A stretch of DNA of 64,000 nt from Varibaculum prostatecancerukia (GTDB lineage Bacteria > Actinomycetota > Actinomycetes > Actinomycetales > Actinomycetaceae), in contig NZ_OW968402.1 of NCBI RefSeq assembly GCF_943169825.2, positions 1,116,001 to 1,180,000 of the forward strand, in the 5' to 3' direction. Below are positions 17,871 to 27,762 of this stretch, piece by piece; the first letter of the stretch is position 1; each line of letters opens with the position of its first letter. A model generated the notes under the pieces. That model saw only the letters and a program-made list of their open reading frames with translations, made no database searches and was not told the origin of the DNA. Position numbers and translations under genes: made by a program.

Positions 17871-18428
17871 TTGCCGAACTCACGTTTATATGTACTAGCT
17901 GGCCCCTCCGGAGTGGGCAAAGGAACTGTGGTTAACGCCCTGAGAAAAATGTATCCGCAGGTAAAAGTGGCAGTTTCTGCTACTACCCGCGCTCCGCGCC
18001 CCGGGGAACGCGACGGCATCGACTACTATTTCCTCAGCGAAGAACGCTTCGATAAGCTACTTGCTGCCGACGGATTTCTAGAATGGGCGCAAGTGCACGG
18101 GCGGGCTCGCTATGGCACTTTACGCTCCGAAGTGGAGGAACACTCTAGTCGGGGCGAAGACGTGATTTTAGAGATTGACCTAGCGGGAGCGCGGCAGATT
18201 CGGCGCACGCATCCAGATGCCCACTTTATTTTCCTGCTTCCTCCCAGCCAACAAGCCCTAGAAGAGCGGTTGCGGGGCAGGGGTACCGAGGATGACGCAG
18301 AGGTCGCTCGGCGCCTAGAAACCGCTAAAATCGAGCTGGCAGCGGCAAAGGAATTTGAGCACCAGCTAATTAACGATCACCCTGAACAGGCGGCGCGCGA
18401 ACTAGCCGCCTTAATGGGAATAGCGTAA
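17871..18428 (+). CDS. gmk: Guanylate kinase
   Basis: Phosphorylates GMP to GDP. The P-loop GPSGVGKGTVV is near the N-terminus, followed by SATTRAPRPGERDGIDYYF (GMP site) and FLEWAQVHGRARYGT. I choose TTG 17871 (185 residues) because AAAGGTGG lies five bases upstream; the GTG at 17862 is part of that ribosome binding site region. gmk-rpoZ-coaBC-priA is a conserved order. Confidence 0.95.
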   Translation: MPNSRLYVLAGPSGVGKGTVVNALRKMYPQVKVAVSATTRAPRPGERDGIDYYFLSEERFDKLLAADGFLEWAQVHGRARYGTLRSEVEEHSSRGEDVILEIDLAGARQIRRTHPDAHFIFLLPPSQQALEERLRGRGTEDDAEVARRLETAKIELAAAKEFEHQLINDHPEQAARELAALMGIA

Positions 18429-18481
18429 ACTTTTTGTGAAGATGCGGCGCTGCGCCGCTAGTTTAGAAATGAGAGGACAAC

Positions 18482-18757
18482 ATGTCGGGTACTGTTGCTA
18501 GCCCCGAGGGGATTACCAACCCCCCAATAGATGATCTATTGGAAAAGGTAGAGTCCAAATACGCCCTTGTGGTCTACGCGGCCAAACGGGCACGGCAGAT
18601 CAATACTTATAATCTGGAAATCGCGGAGGGAATGTTTTCTACTCCTGGTCCGCTGATCGACTGCAATCCCGAAGATAAGGCATTGAGCATTGCTTTACGC
18701 GAAATCGATCAAGACGCCCTCAATCTGAAAGAACATGACGAGTCGGTAAAGGACTAA
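18482..18757 (+). CDS. rpoZ: RNA polymerase omega subunit
   Basis: A 91-residue omega protein that supports RNA polymerase assembly. [32 protein letters not shown] is the conserved core, with ALSIALREI near the C-terminus. GAGAGGA stands five bases before the ATG. It sits between gmk and coaBC, as usual. Confidence 0.96.
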   Translation: MSGTVASPEGITNPPIDDLLEKVESKYALVVYAAKRARQINTYNLEIAEGMFSTPGPLIDCNPEDKALSIALREIDQDALNLKEHDESVKD

Positions 18758-18763
18758 CCCATC

Positions 18764-19975
18764 ATGTCTGAGCGTCGCCGGATCATTCTTGGGGTGGGTG
18801 CGGGTATCGCCGCCTATAAAACCACTAGCGTGGTGCGCGCCCTGGTTAAATCCGGCTTCGATGTATGGGTGATTCCTACTCCTGCCTCTTTGAAAATGGT
18901 GGGGGAGGTTACCTGGCAAGCGCTTTCGGGCAATCCGGTTTATTCGCAAGTGGATGAACCTCCAAGCGGGGTCGGACATATTGAGCTGGCTCGTGATGCT
19001 AGTGCAATCCTGGTAGCTCCCGCCACCGCGGATCTTTTGGCGCGGATAGCGCACGGGATTGCCGACGATATGCTCACCAATGTAATTTTGGCAGCAAGCT
19101 GTCCCTTACTGCTCGCACCAGCGATGCACACCAATATGTGGGAAAATGGGGCTACCAAGGATAATGTGCAAATCTTGCGGCAGCGGGGAGCCCGGTTCAT
19201 TGGTCCGGCTACAGGAGCGCTTTCCAGCGGGGACCAGGGAATAGGCCGCATGGCGCCGGAAGATGAAATCGTATCCCAGACGTTGGCGGTGCTGGGTTCT
19301 GGCAGTTGGCAAGATCAGAAAGTCATGGTTAGTGCGGGAGGCACCCGGGAACCGCTAGATCCAGTACGTTTCTTAGGAAATCGTTCCTCGGGGCGCTTCG
19401 GAATAGAAATTGCCCGCAACTTTGCCCTTCAAGGGGCGCAAGTTACTTTGTTGGCAGCCAATATCGATTCGGCACTGTTAGCGTCACTACCCGCAAACAT
19501 CGCGGTTATTTCCACGCCCACCGCTGCCCAGATGCACCGAGCAGCTTTAGAACAGTTCCCCAAAATGCAGGTAGCAGTGATGGCGGCGGCAGTAGCCGAC
19601 TATCAGCCAGCAGAATTCCAAGCCCAAAAAATCAAGAAAATCCCCGGTCAAAACGAGTTTTCTTTACAGCTGCGTCCCACTGCCGATATTTTGGCGGATT
19701 TGGCCTCCAAGAAATCTGATCAGCAACTGGTGGCGGGATTTGCTGCCGAAACTGGATCTTGGGATCAGGTTGTGCAGCTAGGGCAGGAAAAAGCTCGCCG
19801 CAAAGGTGCCGATATTATTTTCATTAACCAGGTGGGGGAGAGCTCTGGATTCGGGGATGTGACTACGCGGGTCAGTGCAGTCGACCAGCAGGGCAGCGAA
19901 ATTGGGCAGTTCGCGGGGGATAAAAGCCAGCTGGCAGCCCAGATAGTGGCGCTGATTCGCCGGCAAGTCCAGTGA
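18764..19975 (+). CDS. coaBC: Phosphopantothenoylcysteine decarboxylase / synthetase
   Basis: Bifunctional coenzyme A enzyme of 403 residues. The flavoprotein CoaC half spans about 1-185 (GVGAGIAAYKTTSVVRAL; APAMHTNMW), the CTP-dependent CoaB half about 190-403 (SAGGTREPLDPVR, NRSSGRFGIEIA, AAVADY, KKIPG). The order of action is CoaB then CoaC. The stop codon overlaps the likely priA start by four bases. Confidence 0.96.
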   Translation: MSERRRIILGVGAGIAAYKTTSVVRALVKSGFDVWVIPTPASLKMVGEVTWQALSGNPVYSQVDEPPSGVGHIELARDASAILVAPATADLLARIAHGIADDMLTNVILAASCPLLLAPAMHTNMWENGATKDNVQILRQRGARFIGPATGALSSGDQGIGRMAPEDEIVSQTLAVLGSGSWQDQKVMVSAGGTREPLDPVRFLGNRSSGRFGIEIARNFALQGAQVTLLAANIDSALLASLPANIAVISTPTAAQMHRAALEQFPKMQVAVMAAAVADYQPAEFQAQKIKKIPGQNEFSLQLRPTADILADLASKKSDQQLVAGFAAETGSWDQVVQLGQEKARRKGADIIFINQVGESSGFGDVTTRVSAVDQQGSEIGQFAGDKSQLAAQIVALIRRQVQ

Positions 19976-22053
19976 ATGACCAAATGCCGCGATGGAGCGG
20001 CGTAGACCCCCTGCTCAAGATCCGCTCTCTCAAACAGGGCGAGCAGGAAAACGGTCAGCAACAAGAACTACTTGTGGCACCGGAAAAACCTTTGCCGAAA
20101 TGGGAAAATCAGGATTCAATTGCCACGGTTATTCCCGATACGCCCTTGTTTCATTTAGCTAGGGGATTAGACTATACGGTTCCTGCGCGCTTGGCTGGGA
20201 AGATTCAGCCCGGATGCCTAGTGAGCATAAAGATAGGGGAGCAGACGCTACGTGCTTGGGTGAAAAGTATTCGCCCCGCCGAGCCGACCCAGCAACGTTT
20301 ACGCGCCATTAGCCGGGTACTTAGCCCCCATCCTTTAGTTTCTGTCGCTAGTTTCGAACTAGCAGAACAGGTGGCCTCCCGCTATGCGGGGAACGTTTCC
20401 CAAGTTTTAACTCACGCGATTCCCAAACGCCATGCCAGTAGCGAAAAAGAGTTTTTTGCCTCCGTTAGCAAAAAATCTGCAGCCGAAGCCGCGCAGAAGG
20501 TTGCTACCGATCTTTCCAGCTCCTTCGCGAGGGCGAAACCGCTGATAGCCAGCTACCCGAGCGGAAAGGAACTGCTGGAATCACTGGGGAAAGCAAAAGC
20601 CTGCAAAGTGGTGTGGTCAGCGCTGCCCGAACCCGATAAGCCCGCGCCCTTTAACCAGATCTCCCAGCTAATAGCCTCCGCTCTCAAAGCTCCGGGCAGC
20701 GTACTTTGCCTATTTCCAACCGGGCAGTTAACCAAAGCGTTTAGTTCTTATTGGGAGAAAAACTCCCCGGCAGGGGCGCCCTCAGCCCTGGAATATCACT
20801 TTGATTTGGGAGTTAGTGAGCGTTACCGCGCCTACTTAAAGTGCCGTTTTAACCAGCCTCGCCTGGTAGTGGGCACTCGCTCCGCCGTATTTGCGCCTTT
20901 AAAGAAACTATCCTTGCTTTTGATTTGGGATGAGGGAGCCGAGACTTTCCAAGAAAAAGCTGCCCCCTATTGGCATAGCCGGCAAGTAGGAATGCTACGG
21001 GTTGGAAGTGAAAAATGTTCGTTAATTTTAGGGAGTTTTTCGCGATCTCCGCAGGCACAAGCGCTAGTAATGTCTACTTGGGCTCACGATTTAACCCCTC
21101 GTAAACACCAAATCCAGCTGCCTAAGATTTTCACCCCCGAATATGAAGATCGCGATGACCCCAGTATCGGACGGGTTGAGTTATCCTCTACCGCTCTACA
21201 ATTTGTGCATCGTTCTTTAAAACACGGTCCGGTACTAATCCAAACCGCCCGCAAAGGTGGTCGTCTCGGTTTAAGCTGCGCAAACTGCCTAGCACCGGTG
21301 CGCTGTCCGCAATGCTTCGGCACCGTGCAGCAACTGCGGGTCGAATTTATTTGTAATAGTTGCGCTCATCATTTTGAGTTCCGTTGCTCGCGTTGCGGTA
21401 AGCAGGAAACTAGGGCAGCGGTGCGCGGGAATAAACGCATTGGGGAAGAAATCGCGGCGGCCTTCCCGAAAGTATCCGTGATTAACTGTGATGCTGATAA
21501 TCCCTTGAACCATATCGGTTCCCAGTCGGCATTGGTGGTAGCGACCAATGAACAGGAACCGGTAGCTGAATCCGGATATGCGGGAGCGTTGCTGCTGGAT
21601 GCCGGAATGCTGCTGAGCTTGGATCGAATTTGGACCGCCGAAGAAGCCTTGAGGCGGTGGGCGAATGCTGCCGCCAAGGTGGCTCCCGGAGGCCAAGTAA
21701 TGCTGAGCGGAGATCCCGGTGAACGTTTAGCTTTAACTTTTAAGCAACGCGCATTTAGCCAGTGGGCAAGGCAGGAACTGCGAGAGCGAGCAGAAGTAGG
21801 AATTCCTCCTACCGCTGCTTTGGCTACTATCCGCGGCAGTCAGACAGCCGTGGATAAAATCAATCACCTCGCCGACTTTGGGGATGCGCAAGTAATCGGG
21901 CCAACCAGAAATGGCGAACAGTTTCAGTTACTAGTACGCTCCCGCCTAGATCAGGGGCAGGCGCTGCGCCGCGAACTTCAACGCATTCAAGCGGTGGCTT
22001 CCCGTAAGAAGTGGGGCTCCCTTAAAGTGCAGGTAGACCCGATAGATCTTTAA
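19972..22053 (+). CDS. priA: Primosomal protein N' (PriA), helicase-deficient type
   Basis: A 693-residue PriA of the actinobacterial type. The N-terminal 3'DNA-binding region (DYTVPARLAGKIQPGCLVSIKI) and the zinc cysteines (CANCLAPVRCPQCF, CNSCAHHFEFRCSRCGK, about 435-485) are kept. The helicase Walker A expected near residue 220 is absent, and the DEEH box is WDEGAE. GTRSAVFAPL remains. It may still organise replication restart without ATP-driven unwinding. The GTG at 19972 overlaps the coaBC stop; an ATG four codons in is an alternative. Confidence 0.9.
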   Translation: MNDQMPRWSGVDPLLKIRSLKQGEQENGQQQELLVAPEKPLPKWENQDSIATVIPDTPLFHLARGLDYTVPARLAGKIQPGCLVSIKIGEQTLRAWVKSIRPAEPTQQRLRAISRVLSPHPLVSVASFELAEQVASRYAGNVSQVLTHAIPKRHASSEKEFFASVSKKSAAEAAQKVATDLSSSFARAKPLIASYPSGKELLESLGKAKACKVVWSALPEPDKPAPFNQISQLIASALKAPGSVLCLFPTGQLTKAFSSYWEKNSPAGAPSALEYHFDLGVSERYRAYLKCRFNQPRLVVGTRSAVFAPLKKLSLLLIWDEGAETFQEKAAPYWHSRQVGMLRVGSEKCSLILGSFSRSPQAQALVMSTWAHDLTPRKHQIQLPKIFTPEYEDRDDPSIGRVELSSTALQFVHRSLKHGPVLIQTARKGGRLGLSCANCLAPVRCPQCFGTVQQLRVEFICNSCAHHFEFRCSRCGKQETRAAVRGNKRIGEEIAAAFPKVSVINCDADNPLNHIGSQSALVVATNEQEPVAESGYAGALLLDAGMLLSLDRIWTAEEALRRWANAAAKVAPGGQVMLSGDPGERLALTFKQRAFSQWARQELRERAEVGIPPTAALATIRGSQTAVDKINHLADFGDAQVIGPTRNGEQFQLLVRSRLDQGQALRRELQRIQAVASRKKWGSLKVQVDPIDL

Positions 22054-22082
22054 TGTTCCAGGTGATGGAAACAGTAAACTGA

Positions 22083-22094
22083 TACGATTGTGCT
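22083..22094 (+). promoter_or_regulatory. Possible -10 element of fmt
   Basis: TACGAT (22083-22088) is six bases before the fmt ATG and there is no ribosome binding site, which suggests a leaderless message. Confidence 0.4.
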
Positions 22095-23057
22095 ATGCGT
22101 GTCTTATTTGCCGGTACCCCCGATTCTGCGGTACCAGTCCTCAAATATTTGCTCGAATCCGAGCATGAAGTAGTCGGGGTACTTACTCGCCGCCCTGCCC
22201 ACTCGGGCAGAGGCCGCCGGCTTTGTCCTTCTCCGGTAGCCCAAGCAGCTGAAGCAGCAGGAATCACCGTTTACACCCCCTCATCTTTGAAGGACACGCA
22301 GCAACGCCCGGATTTTGCGGCACTCAATGCCGACGTGGCAGTAGTGGTAGCCTACGGCCTGCTGATTCCCAAAGACCTACTCAATGTGTTTCCTCATGGC
22401 TGGATTAACCTCCACTATTCGCTGCTTCCTAAATGGCGCGGCGCCTCTCCCGTACAACATTCGCGTATGGCCGGGGAAGAAATCACCGGGGTCAGTATTT
22501 TCCGCATTGACGAAGGAATGGACACGGGACCGATTTTTGCGGTTGACCCTATCCGGGTTGCTCCCCAAACAACCGCCGATTTACTGTTGCAACGGCTAAC
22601 CGATACCGGGATTGGTTTATTGCCACACGTTTTAGGGGCGTTGGAGGCCGGAAGGGCCAAGGCTCATCCCCAGGCCAGCGAAGGAGCCAGCTACGCACCC
22701 TTGCTACGGAAGGCAGATGCCCAGATACCTTGGGAGAAAAGTGCCGAAGAGGTCGCTAATCTGATTTGCGCCTTTACCTCCCAACCGGGAGCCTGGACAG
22801 TGCTTCCCGACGGGAAACGGCTGAGTGTCTATCCGGTGATCGAAATGAAAGACCATGACACACTGCAGCCCGGCCAGGTACTGGTTACTAAACATGAAGT
22901 CACCGTGGGAACCGGCAGCAACGATGTAAAACTCACCTTTGTGACCCCGGCTGGGAAACGGGAAATGACTGCTGACGCCTGGGGACGCGGGCAACATTAT
23001 GGCGAAGAATTTTATTTTGGGTTGCCCAGCCAAAATGAGGAGAACCAGTGCGAGTAG
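22095..23057 (+). CDS. fmt: Methionyl-tRNA formyltransferase
   Basis: Formylates initiator Met-tRNA with 10-formyl-THF. A 320-residue protein with the catalytic segment INLHYSLLPKWRGASPVQ (Asn, His and Asp of the hydrolase/transferase core; the Asp is in DEGMDTGPIF) and the tRNA-contact loop SGRGRRLCPSPV near residue 36. The C-terminal beta-barrel domain is present. Overlaps rsmB by ten bases. Confidence 0.97.
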   Translation: MRVLFAGTPDSAVPVLKYLLESEHEVVGVLTRRPAHSGRGRRLCPSPVAQAAEAAGITVYTPSSLKDTQQRPDFAALNADVAVVVAYGLLIPKDLLNVFPHGWINLHYSLLPKWRGASPVQHSRMAGEEITGVSIFRIDEGMDTGPIFAVDPIRVAPQTTADLLLQRLTDTGIGLLPHVLGALEAGRAKAHPQASEGASYAPLLRKADAQIPWEKSAEEVANLICAFTSQPGAWTVLPDGKRLSVYPVIEMKDHDTLQPGQVLVTKHEVTVGTGSNDVKLTFVTPAGKREMTADAWGRGQHYGEEFYFGLPSQNEENQCE

Positions 23058-24571
23058 AACGGAGCCAAAAAAAATACTCGGCGCCAAAGTCGCCTCGCCC
23101 TAACCGGCGGCGAGAACGGGGGGAATCGCGCGATCAAAACGAGCAGTGGCGTCCGCAAACTGACCGGGTACGTACCTTGGTTTTTCAGGTACTGCTGGCA
23201 GTAGAAACTAAAGATTCCTATGCTAACCTGCTGCTTCCTCCGCGGCTTACCCGCGCCCGGATTGAGGGGCGGGATGCCGGTTTTGCCACCGAACTCACCT
23301 ATGGGACGCTGCGCTCTCAAGGCTACTATGACTGGTTAATCGATCAGTTTTCTTCCCGTCCGGTGGCTGCCCTAGAAAAAGAAGTATTGATTATTTTGCG
23401 GATGGGGCTACACCAGCTGCTAAATATGCGGGTACCTACTCATGCGGCGGTCAGTGAGTCGGTGAACCTCACTAAGCAGGAAGTTAATGAGGGGGCAGCC
23501 GGCCTGGTAAACGGAGTTTTACGGCAGGTAGCAAGGCTAGGAGAGGGCGAGCTGGAAGCTCGGTTAAACCGGCTTAGCCCCCAGCGCCGCCTCGCTATCA
23601 AATATTCGCATCCCGCCTGGATTATTGCCGCCTATCGCGCGGCACTTAGGGAACAAGAAAAACTAGGGGCTCAGATTCCCAGTGACGATGATTCTCTAGC
23701 GGCGTTACTGGCGGAAAATAACTGTGCCCCCTATATAAATCTGGTGGCCAGACCCGGCCTGGTTGACCGGGAGGAACTTGCAGATGCAGTGGAGGAAAAC
23801 GGGCAAGACGTAGCCTATTCAACGATTAGCCCCTGGGGTTTGATTGTTTCTGGGGGCGACCCCGCTGATTTAGCAGCGGTTGCTTCCGCTCGCGCCGGGG
23901 TGGAAGATCAAGGATCCCAGCTGGTGGCAGGGCTGGCCGCGCAATACCCCCTGGAAGGTAGAGATCAAATCTGGCTAGATTTATGTGCCGGACCGGGCGG
24001 GAAAGCAGCCTTAATGGCTGCCCTGGGGCGCCAGCGCGGCGCAGAGCTAATAGCGAATGAGATCAGCGATCACCGGGCAAAACTGGTAGAGGACTCAGTT
24101 AAAGCCCTAGATAATGTGCAGGTAGTTTGTAAAGATGGCACCAAGTTTCCGCTTCGTGAAGGCGGATACGACCGGGTGCTAGTCGATGCCCCCTGCACCG
24201 GGCTAGGGGCGTTACGCCGTCACCCAGAATCTCGTTATCGCTCCCGCAATGAAACCATTCCCGATATCACCGGGCTACAGGCAAGTCTGCTGAACCGTGC
24301 CCTAGAACTTTGCCGCCCCGGCGGTCTGGTTACTTATGCCACCTGTTCCCCTCACCCGGCAGAAACCACCTTCCTAGTCCAGCGGGTCCTAAAAGAGCAT
24401 CAGGACGCGCGTTTGATGGATTTATCAGAAACTTTAGAACAGCTAGTTGACGCACAATCCTGGTCTGAAGGCTTGGGCTGCGCACCTAAATACCTGCAAC
24501 TATGGCCCCATATTCACAGTTCGGACGCGATGTTTGCTGTGGTGATCGCCAAAGAACAGAAAGGAAACTAA
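23048..24571 (+). CDS. rsmB: 16S rRNA m5C967 methyltransferase
   Basis: A 507-residue RsmB/Sun protein. A basic tail (1-35) is followed by a NusB-like RNA-binding domain (~45-170) and the Rossmann methyltransferase domain with [11 protein letters not shown] at ~310, the catalytic Cys of TCSPH at ~432 and the helper Cys of VDAPCTGLG at ~378. It modifies 16S rRNA with SAM. The GTG start overlaps the fmt end; GAGGAG lies upstream. rpe follows two bases later. Confidence 0.95.
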   Translation: MRVERSQKKYSAPKSPRPNRRRERGESRDQNEQWRPQTDRVRTLVFQVLLAVETKDSYANLLLPPRLTRARIEGRDAGFATELTYGTLRSQGYYDWLIDQFSSRPVAALEKEVLIILRMGLHQLLNMRVPTHAAVSESVNLTKQEVNEGAAGLVNGVLRQVARLGEGELEARLNRLSPQRRLAIKYSHPAWIIAAYRAALREQEKLGAQIPSDDDSLAALLAENNCAPYINLVARPGLVDREELADAVEENGQDVAYSTISPWGLIVSGGDPADLAAVASARAGVEDQGSQLVAGLAAQYPLEGRDQIWLDLCAGPGGKAALMAALGRQRGAELIANEISDHRAKLVEDSVKALDNVQVVCKDGTKFPLREGGYDRVLVDAPCTGLGALRRHPESRYRSRNETIPDITGLQASLLNRALELCRPGGLVTYATCSPHPAETTFLVQRVLKEHQDARLMDLSETLEQLVDAQSWSEGLGCAPKYLQLWPHIHSSDAMFAVVIAKEQKGN

Positions 24572-24573
24572 TC

Positions 24574-25233
24574 ATGGGCGTAACTATTTCTCCTTCCATT
24601 CTTAACTGCGATATCGCTAACTTAGCTAGCGAAATCAAAAAGATTACCAACGCTGACTACGCGCACGTGGACGTAATGGATAATCACTTTGTCCCTAATC
24701 TTTCCTGGGGACTGCCGGTGGTGGAAGCAGTGATCCGTCAAAACATTTTGCCGGTGGACGCACATTTGATGATTGAGGACGCTGACCGGTGGGCACCTGC
24801 CTATGCCGAGGTCGGTTGTGACTCGGTTACTTTCCATGCGGAAGCGGCAGTGGCGCCGATTCGTTTGGCGCGCGAAATTCATCGTCAAGGAGCAAAAGTG
24901 GGGATGGCACTGCGCCCGGCCACCGATATCACCCCCTATATTGAGTTACTGCCCGAAATCGATATGTTGTTGGTGATGACCGTAGAACCTGGCTTTGGAG
25001 GACAAAGTTTCCTGGAGTCTATGCTGCCAAAAATTCGGCGTACCCGCGACGCGATTTCCGCGGCGAATCTACAGGTAACTGTGCAGGTAGATGGGGGAAT
25101 CAGTCGCGATACTATTGCTTTGGCTGCCGAAGCCGGGGCGGATGTGTTTGTGGCGGGCTCGGCGGTTTTCAAAGCCGAAGATGCCTATAACGAGGTAGAA
25201 GCGCTACGCCAGCTTGCTAAAGCTCACTGCTAA
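24574..25233 (+). CDS. rpe: Ribulose-phosphate 3-epimerase
   Basis: Interconverts ribulose 5-phosphate and xylulose 5-phosphate in the pentose phosphate pathway; tkt at 33719 uses the product. A 219-residue TIM barrel with [28 protein letters not shown] (metal site), [20 protein letters not shown] and QVDGGIS. AAAGGAAAC precedes the ATG at 24574; a longer frame exists upstream but overlaps rsmB without a ribosome binding site. Confidence 0.96.
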   Translation: MGVTISPSILNCDIANLASEIKKITNADYAHVDVMDNHFVPNLSWGLPVVEAVIRQNILPVDAHLMIEDADRWAPAYAEVGCDSVTFHAEAAVAPIRLAREIHRQGAKVGMALRPATDITPYIELLPEIDMLLVMTVEPGFGGQSFLESMLPKIRRTRDAISAANLQVTVQVDGGISRDTIALAAEAGADVFVAGSAVFKAEDAYNEVEALRQLAKAHC

Positions 25234-25360
25234 AAGCGCTAGCGGTTCTGCTATTAGATTCCGGCAATCCTCCTGATTTCTAGATAGGTTCCGGGGGTAT
25301 CTGCTATCCGCAAGTGGAACGGCAAGGCAAGATTTTTCAAAACCAACTAACCTTAAGGCT

Positions 25361-25624
25361 ATGAAGAGTTTTGAAGAGTTATTTGCGGAGCTGCAAGAAA
25401 AGGCGGCTACCCGTCCGGAGGGATCCGGCACCGTTCAAGAACTAGATGCCGGGGTACACGCGATCGGGAAGAAAATCGTAGAAGAGGCGGCAGAAACCTG
25501 GATGGCCGCCGAATATGAAAGCCATGATGATTTTTGTTTAGAGGTGTCCCAGCTGCTTTATCACGCCCAAGTGATGATGATTGCTAAAGGGGTCAGCCTT
25601 GAAGATGTCTACCGCAAACTCTAG
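25361..25624 (+). CDS. hisE: Phosphoribosyl-ATP pyrophosphatase
   Basis: The second step of histidine synthesis. An 87-residue MazG-like helical protein with [38 protein letters not shown] (metal-binding Glu residues) and [13 protein letters not shown]. No good ribosome binding site is present; TAACCT seven bases before the ATG might be a -10 for a leaderless start. hisG starts eight bases after, so hisEG is an operon, as in other actinobacteria. Confidence 0.95.
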   Translation: MKSFEELFAELQEKAATRPEGSGTVQELDAGVHAIGKKIVEEAAETWMAAEYESHDDFCLEVSQLLYHAQVMMIAKGVSLEDVYRKL

Positions 25625-25631
25625 GGGAAAA

Positions 25632-26474
25632 ATGTTACGAATCGCGATTCCAAATAAAGGTGGTCTTTCGGAGCCTGCCATAAAAATGCTTTCTGAGGCC
25701 GGGTATCGCACCCGGCGACGCGGGCGGGAACTGTATATCACCGATGAAAATAACCAGGTAGAGATATTTTTTCTACGTCCCGCCGATATTGCCCAATACG
25801 TGGGTGCCGGATTTATTCAAGCTGGGATTACCGGTCGAGATTTACTGGCCGACTCGGGGGTAAAAGCACAAGAGTTATTGCCGCTAGAATTTGGAAAGTC
25901 TACTTTCCGGTTTGCGGCTCCCCAGGACACTATCAGCACCATTCAGGATTTAGAGGGCAAGCGCATCGCTACTTCCTTTGACCGAATCGTCCAGGATTAT
26001 CTAGCGGGACAGCAGATAGAGGCGACTACGGTTCACCTGGAGGGGGCAGTAGAGTCTGCGGTGCGTCTGGGAGTTGCGGATGCGATCGCGGACGTAGTGG
26101 AAACCGGAAACACTTTGCGCGCTGCCGGCCTAGAAGTTTTCGGGGAGCCGCTGATGAAATCAGAGGCGGTGCTAATCGCTAATCCTCAGGCATCTAACCC
26201 CGGGCTAGAAGTTTTAAAGCAGCGTTTAAGGGGAGTGCTCAATGCCCGCAACTATGTTTTGCTGGACTACAATGTGCGCCGTGACCTGTTAGATCAGGCA
26301 GTGCGTTACACACCGGGAATATCTTCCCCTACCATTTCTTCGCTGCAAGATAGCAATTGGTTTGCAGTGCGTGCCATGTGTAAACGCTCTGAGGTTCACG
26401 GGGTGGTCGATAATCTCCACGCCCTGGGGGCAGAGGGGATCTTGGTTACCCAATTGCTATCCGCTCGGATCTAG
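25632..26474 (+). CDS. hisG: ATP phosphoribosyltransferase, long form
   Basis: First and feedback-controlled step of histidine synthesis. At 280 residues this is the long form with its own C-terminal ACT-like histidine-binding domain (ISSPTISSLQDSNWFAVRAM onward), so no HisZ is needed. MLRIAIPNKGGLSEPA, FLRPADIAQYVGAG, GITGRDLL and DVVETGNTLRAAGL are conserved. The ATG at 25632 follows AGGGGAAA; a longer frame upstream overlaps hisE. Confidence 0.96.
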   Translation: MLRIAIPNKGGLSEPAIKMLSEAGYRTRRRGRELYITDENNQVEIFFLRPADIAQYVGAGFIQAGITGRDLLADSGVKAQELLPLEFGKSTFRFAAPQDTISTIQDLEGKRIATSFDRIVQDYLAGQQIEATTVHLEGAVESAVRLGVADAIADVVETGNTLRAAGLEVFGEPLMKSEAVLIANPQASNPGLEVLKQRLRGVLNARNYVLLDYNVRRDLLDQAVRYTPGISSPTISSLQDSNWFAVRAMCKRSEVHGVVDNLHALGAEGILVTQLLSARI

Positions 26475-26570
26475 GCAACTGCCTGGCGCGCCGGACACCG
26501 GTTTATCGCCTGAACAGTAGAGTAGCCGCGGCTCAGCGCCGCCTGGCGAGATTTCGCCGTTAGTCTTCGT

Positions 26571-27701
26571 CTAGAGCATTTGCGCTGCTAGACGCCCAGC
26601 AACCGCAGCTGCTAGGAAAGGCGCAGCATCTTCATCAAGAGAACGGCGCATAGTAGAAAGCCGTACCGGGCACTGACTTAATGCCTGATAGAGGCCGGCA
26701 GTTGAACATTTTTGTACCCGGTGCCGAGAACTAATCTGCTTCACCTGCGAATCCACTATCTGGGTAAAGTCACTGGTTAAAAGCGGTTTTTGCCCTTCGC
26801 CCTCATCGGTAAACTCTGGAACTGGCACCGTAATGGGAACCGGAACAAAACTGGAGATAATCCGCAGGCTGTGGTGGGATATTCCCTGGTGGCGGGGGCG
26901 TAAATCTGCTGCCGACATTCGCAGGGCGCAAATGGCTTTACCGCCCCCTAAAGCCGCTTGGGTTAAAAACGCCCCGAGGTCGAAACCGGAATACCCATAA
27001 GGGGTGCCGGAACCGGCGTTTCCAGGGCCTTGTCCCATAATCGCGATATCAGCTTTTAAAACCTGGCGGGCAGCGAGCAGGCCGGAAAAAGTGTTGATAG
27101 CCTCTAGATCACCCCCGAAGGATTGACCCGCGGTAATCACTGAATCCAGCCATCCTTTTTCGCGCAAAGTGGTAATGTTACGCGAGAAAAATGCCGGTAC
27201 GGCTCCGCCATCGGTATAGATATAGACAATCTTTGCTTGGCGGTTTTCTGCTCTAATCCCGACAATGACTGCGGGGAGCTGAGAGTGTAGATCCATACCC
27301 ACTACCGGCATTCCATCCAGGTTTTCTGCCTGCCGCATCTGCTCGTGGAAGGGAGATTCTTGTTCCTCAACCGAAGAAACCATGTATTGGCTGGGGGTAT
27401 AGCGGGCCTTCATAATGTGACCGCCGTGAGTGGGAAGTTGGTCTTCCGGTAGGCGCCCACAAAGCGCGGTCACCAGCGCGAATCCGCCGGTACCTAGGTT
27501 TTTCTGCAGGGGCGAGCAGTCAAAACGTACTTCATCGCCTTCACTAACTTCCCCGTTCAGGGCGGGATAGTTTAAGGCGCGCAGGTTTTCCCCGGTTAAA
27601 AATTGTTTTGCGCCCGCGGGGTGAGCAGAGATCTTTACTGTAAGTTCTTGTGTAGATTCAAAGTTGCGGACAGCTTCTACGTGTCCTTCCCGTAACATCA
27701 T
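26571..27701 (-). CDS. DUF3866 family protein
   Basis: A 376-residue soluble protein without signal or membrane segments. THGGHIMKARYTPSQY, VGMDLHSQLPAVIVG, YTDGGAVPAFFSR and IMGQGPGNAGSGTPYGYSG are the recognisable blocks of the actinobacterial DUF3866 family; the function is unknown. The glycine-rich GPGNAGSGTPYG may be a ligand loop (inference). A -10 (TAGAAT) six bases before the ATG and no ribosome binding site indicate a leaderless message. Convergent with hisG and divergent from the gene at 27763. Confidence 0.8.
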   Translation of the reverse strand: MMLREGHVEAVRNFESTQELTVKISAHPAGAKQFLTGENLRALNYPALNGEVSEGDEVRFDCSPLQKNLGTGGFALVTALCGRLPEDQLPTHGGHIMKARYTPSQYMVSSVEEQESPFHEQMRQAENLDGMPVVGMDLHSQLPAVIVGIRAENRQAKIVYIYTDGGAVPAFFSRNITTLREKGWLDSVITAGQSFGGDLEAINTFSGLLAARQVLKADIAIMGQGPGNAGSGTPYGYSGFDLGAFLTQAALGGGKAICALRMSAADLRPRHQGISHHSLRIISSFVPVPITVPVPEFTDEGEGQKPLLTSDFTQIVDSQVKQISSRHRVQKCSTAGLYQALSQCPVRLSTMRRSLDEDAAPFLAAAVAGRLAAQML

Positions 27702-27762
27702 GTCTTTATTCTAGCCAAGCGTGAGGGTGACCGCCGGGCTAATAAACAGGTAGGCTAGAGGT
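27702..27762. promoter_or_regulatory. Divergent leaderless promoter pair
   Basis: In this 61-base gap the minus strand has TAGAAT (27713-27708) six bases before the DUF3866 ATG, and the plus strand has TAGGCT (27751-27756) six bases before the ATG at 27763. Neither gene has a Shine-Dalgarno sequence. The pair of equal -10 to ATG distances argues for leaderless starts on both sides. Confidence 0.55.

Noticed and set aside
26475-26570. Terminator between hisG and the DUF3866 gene
   Set aside because: Only short stems (GGCGA/TCGCC, AGGC/GCCT) without T tracts were found in this convergent gap.
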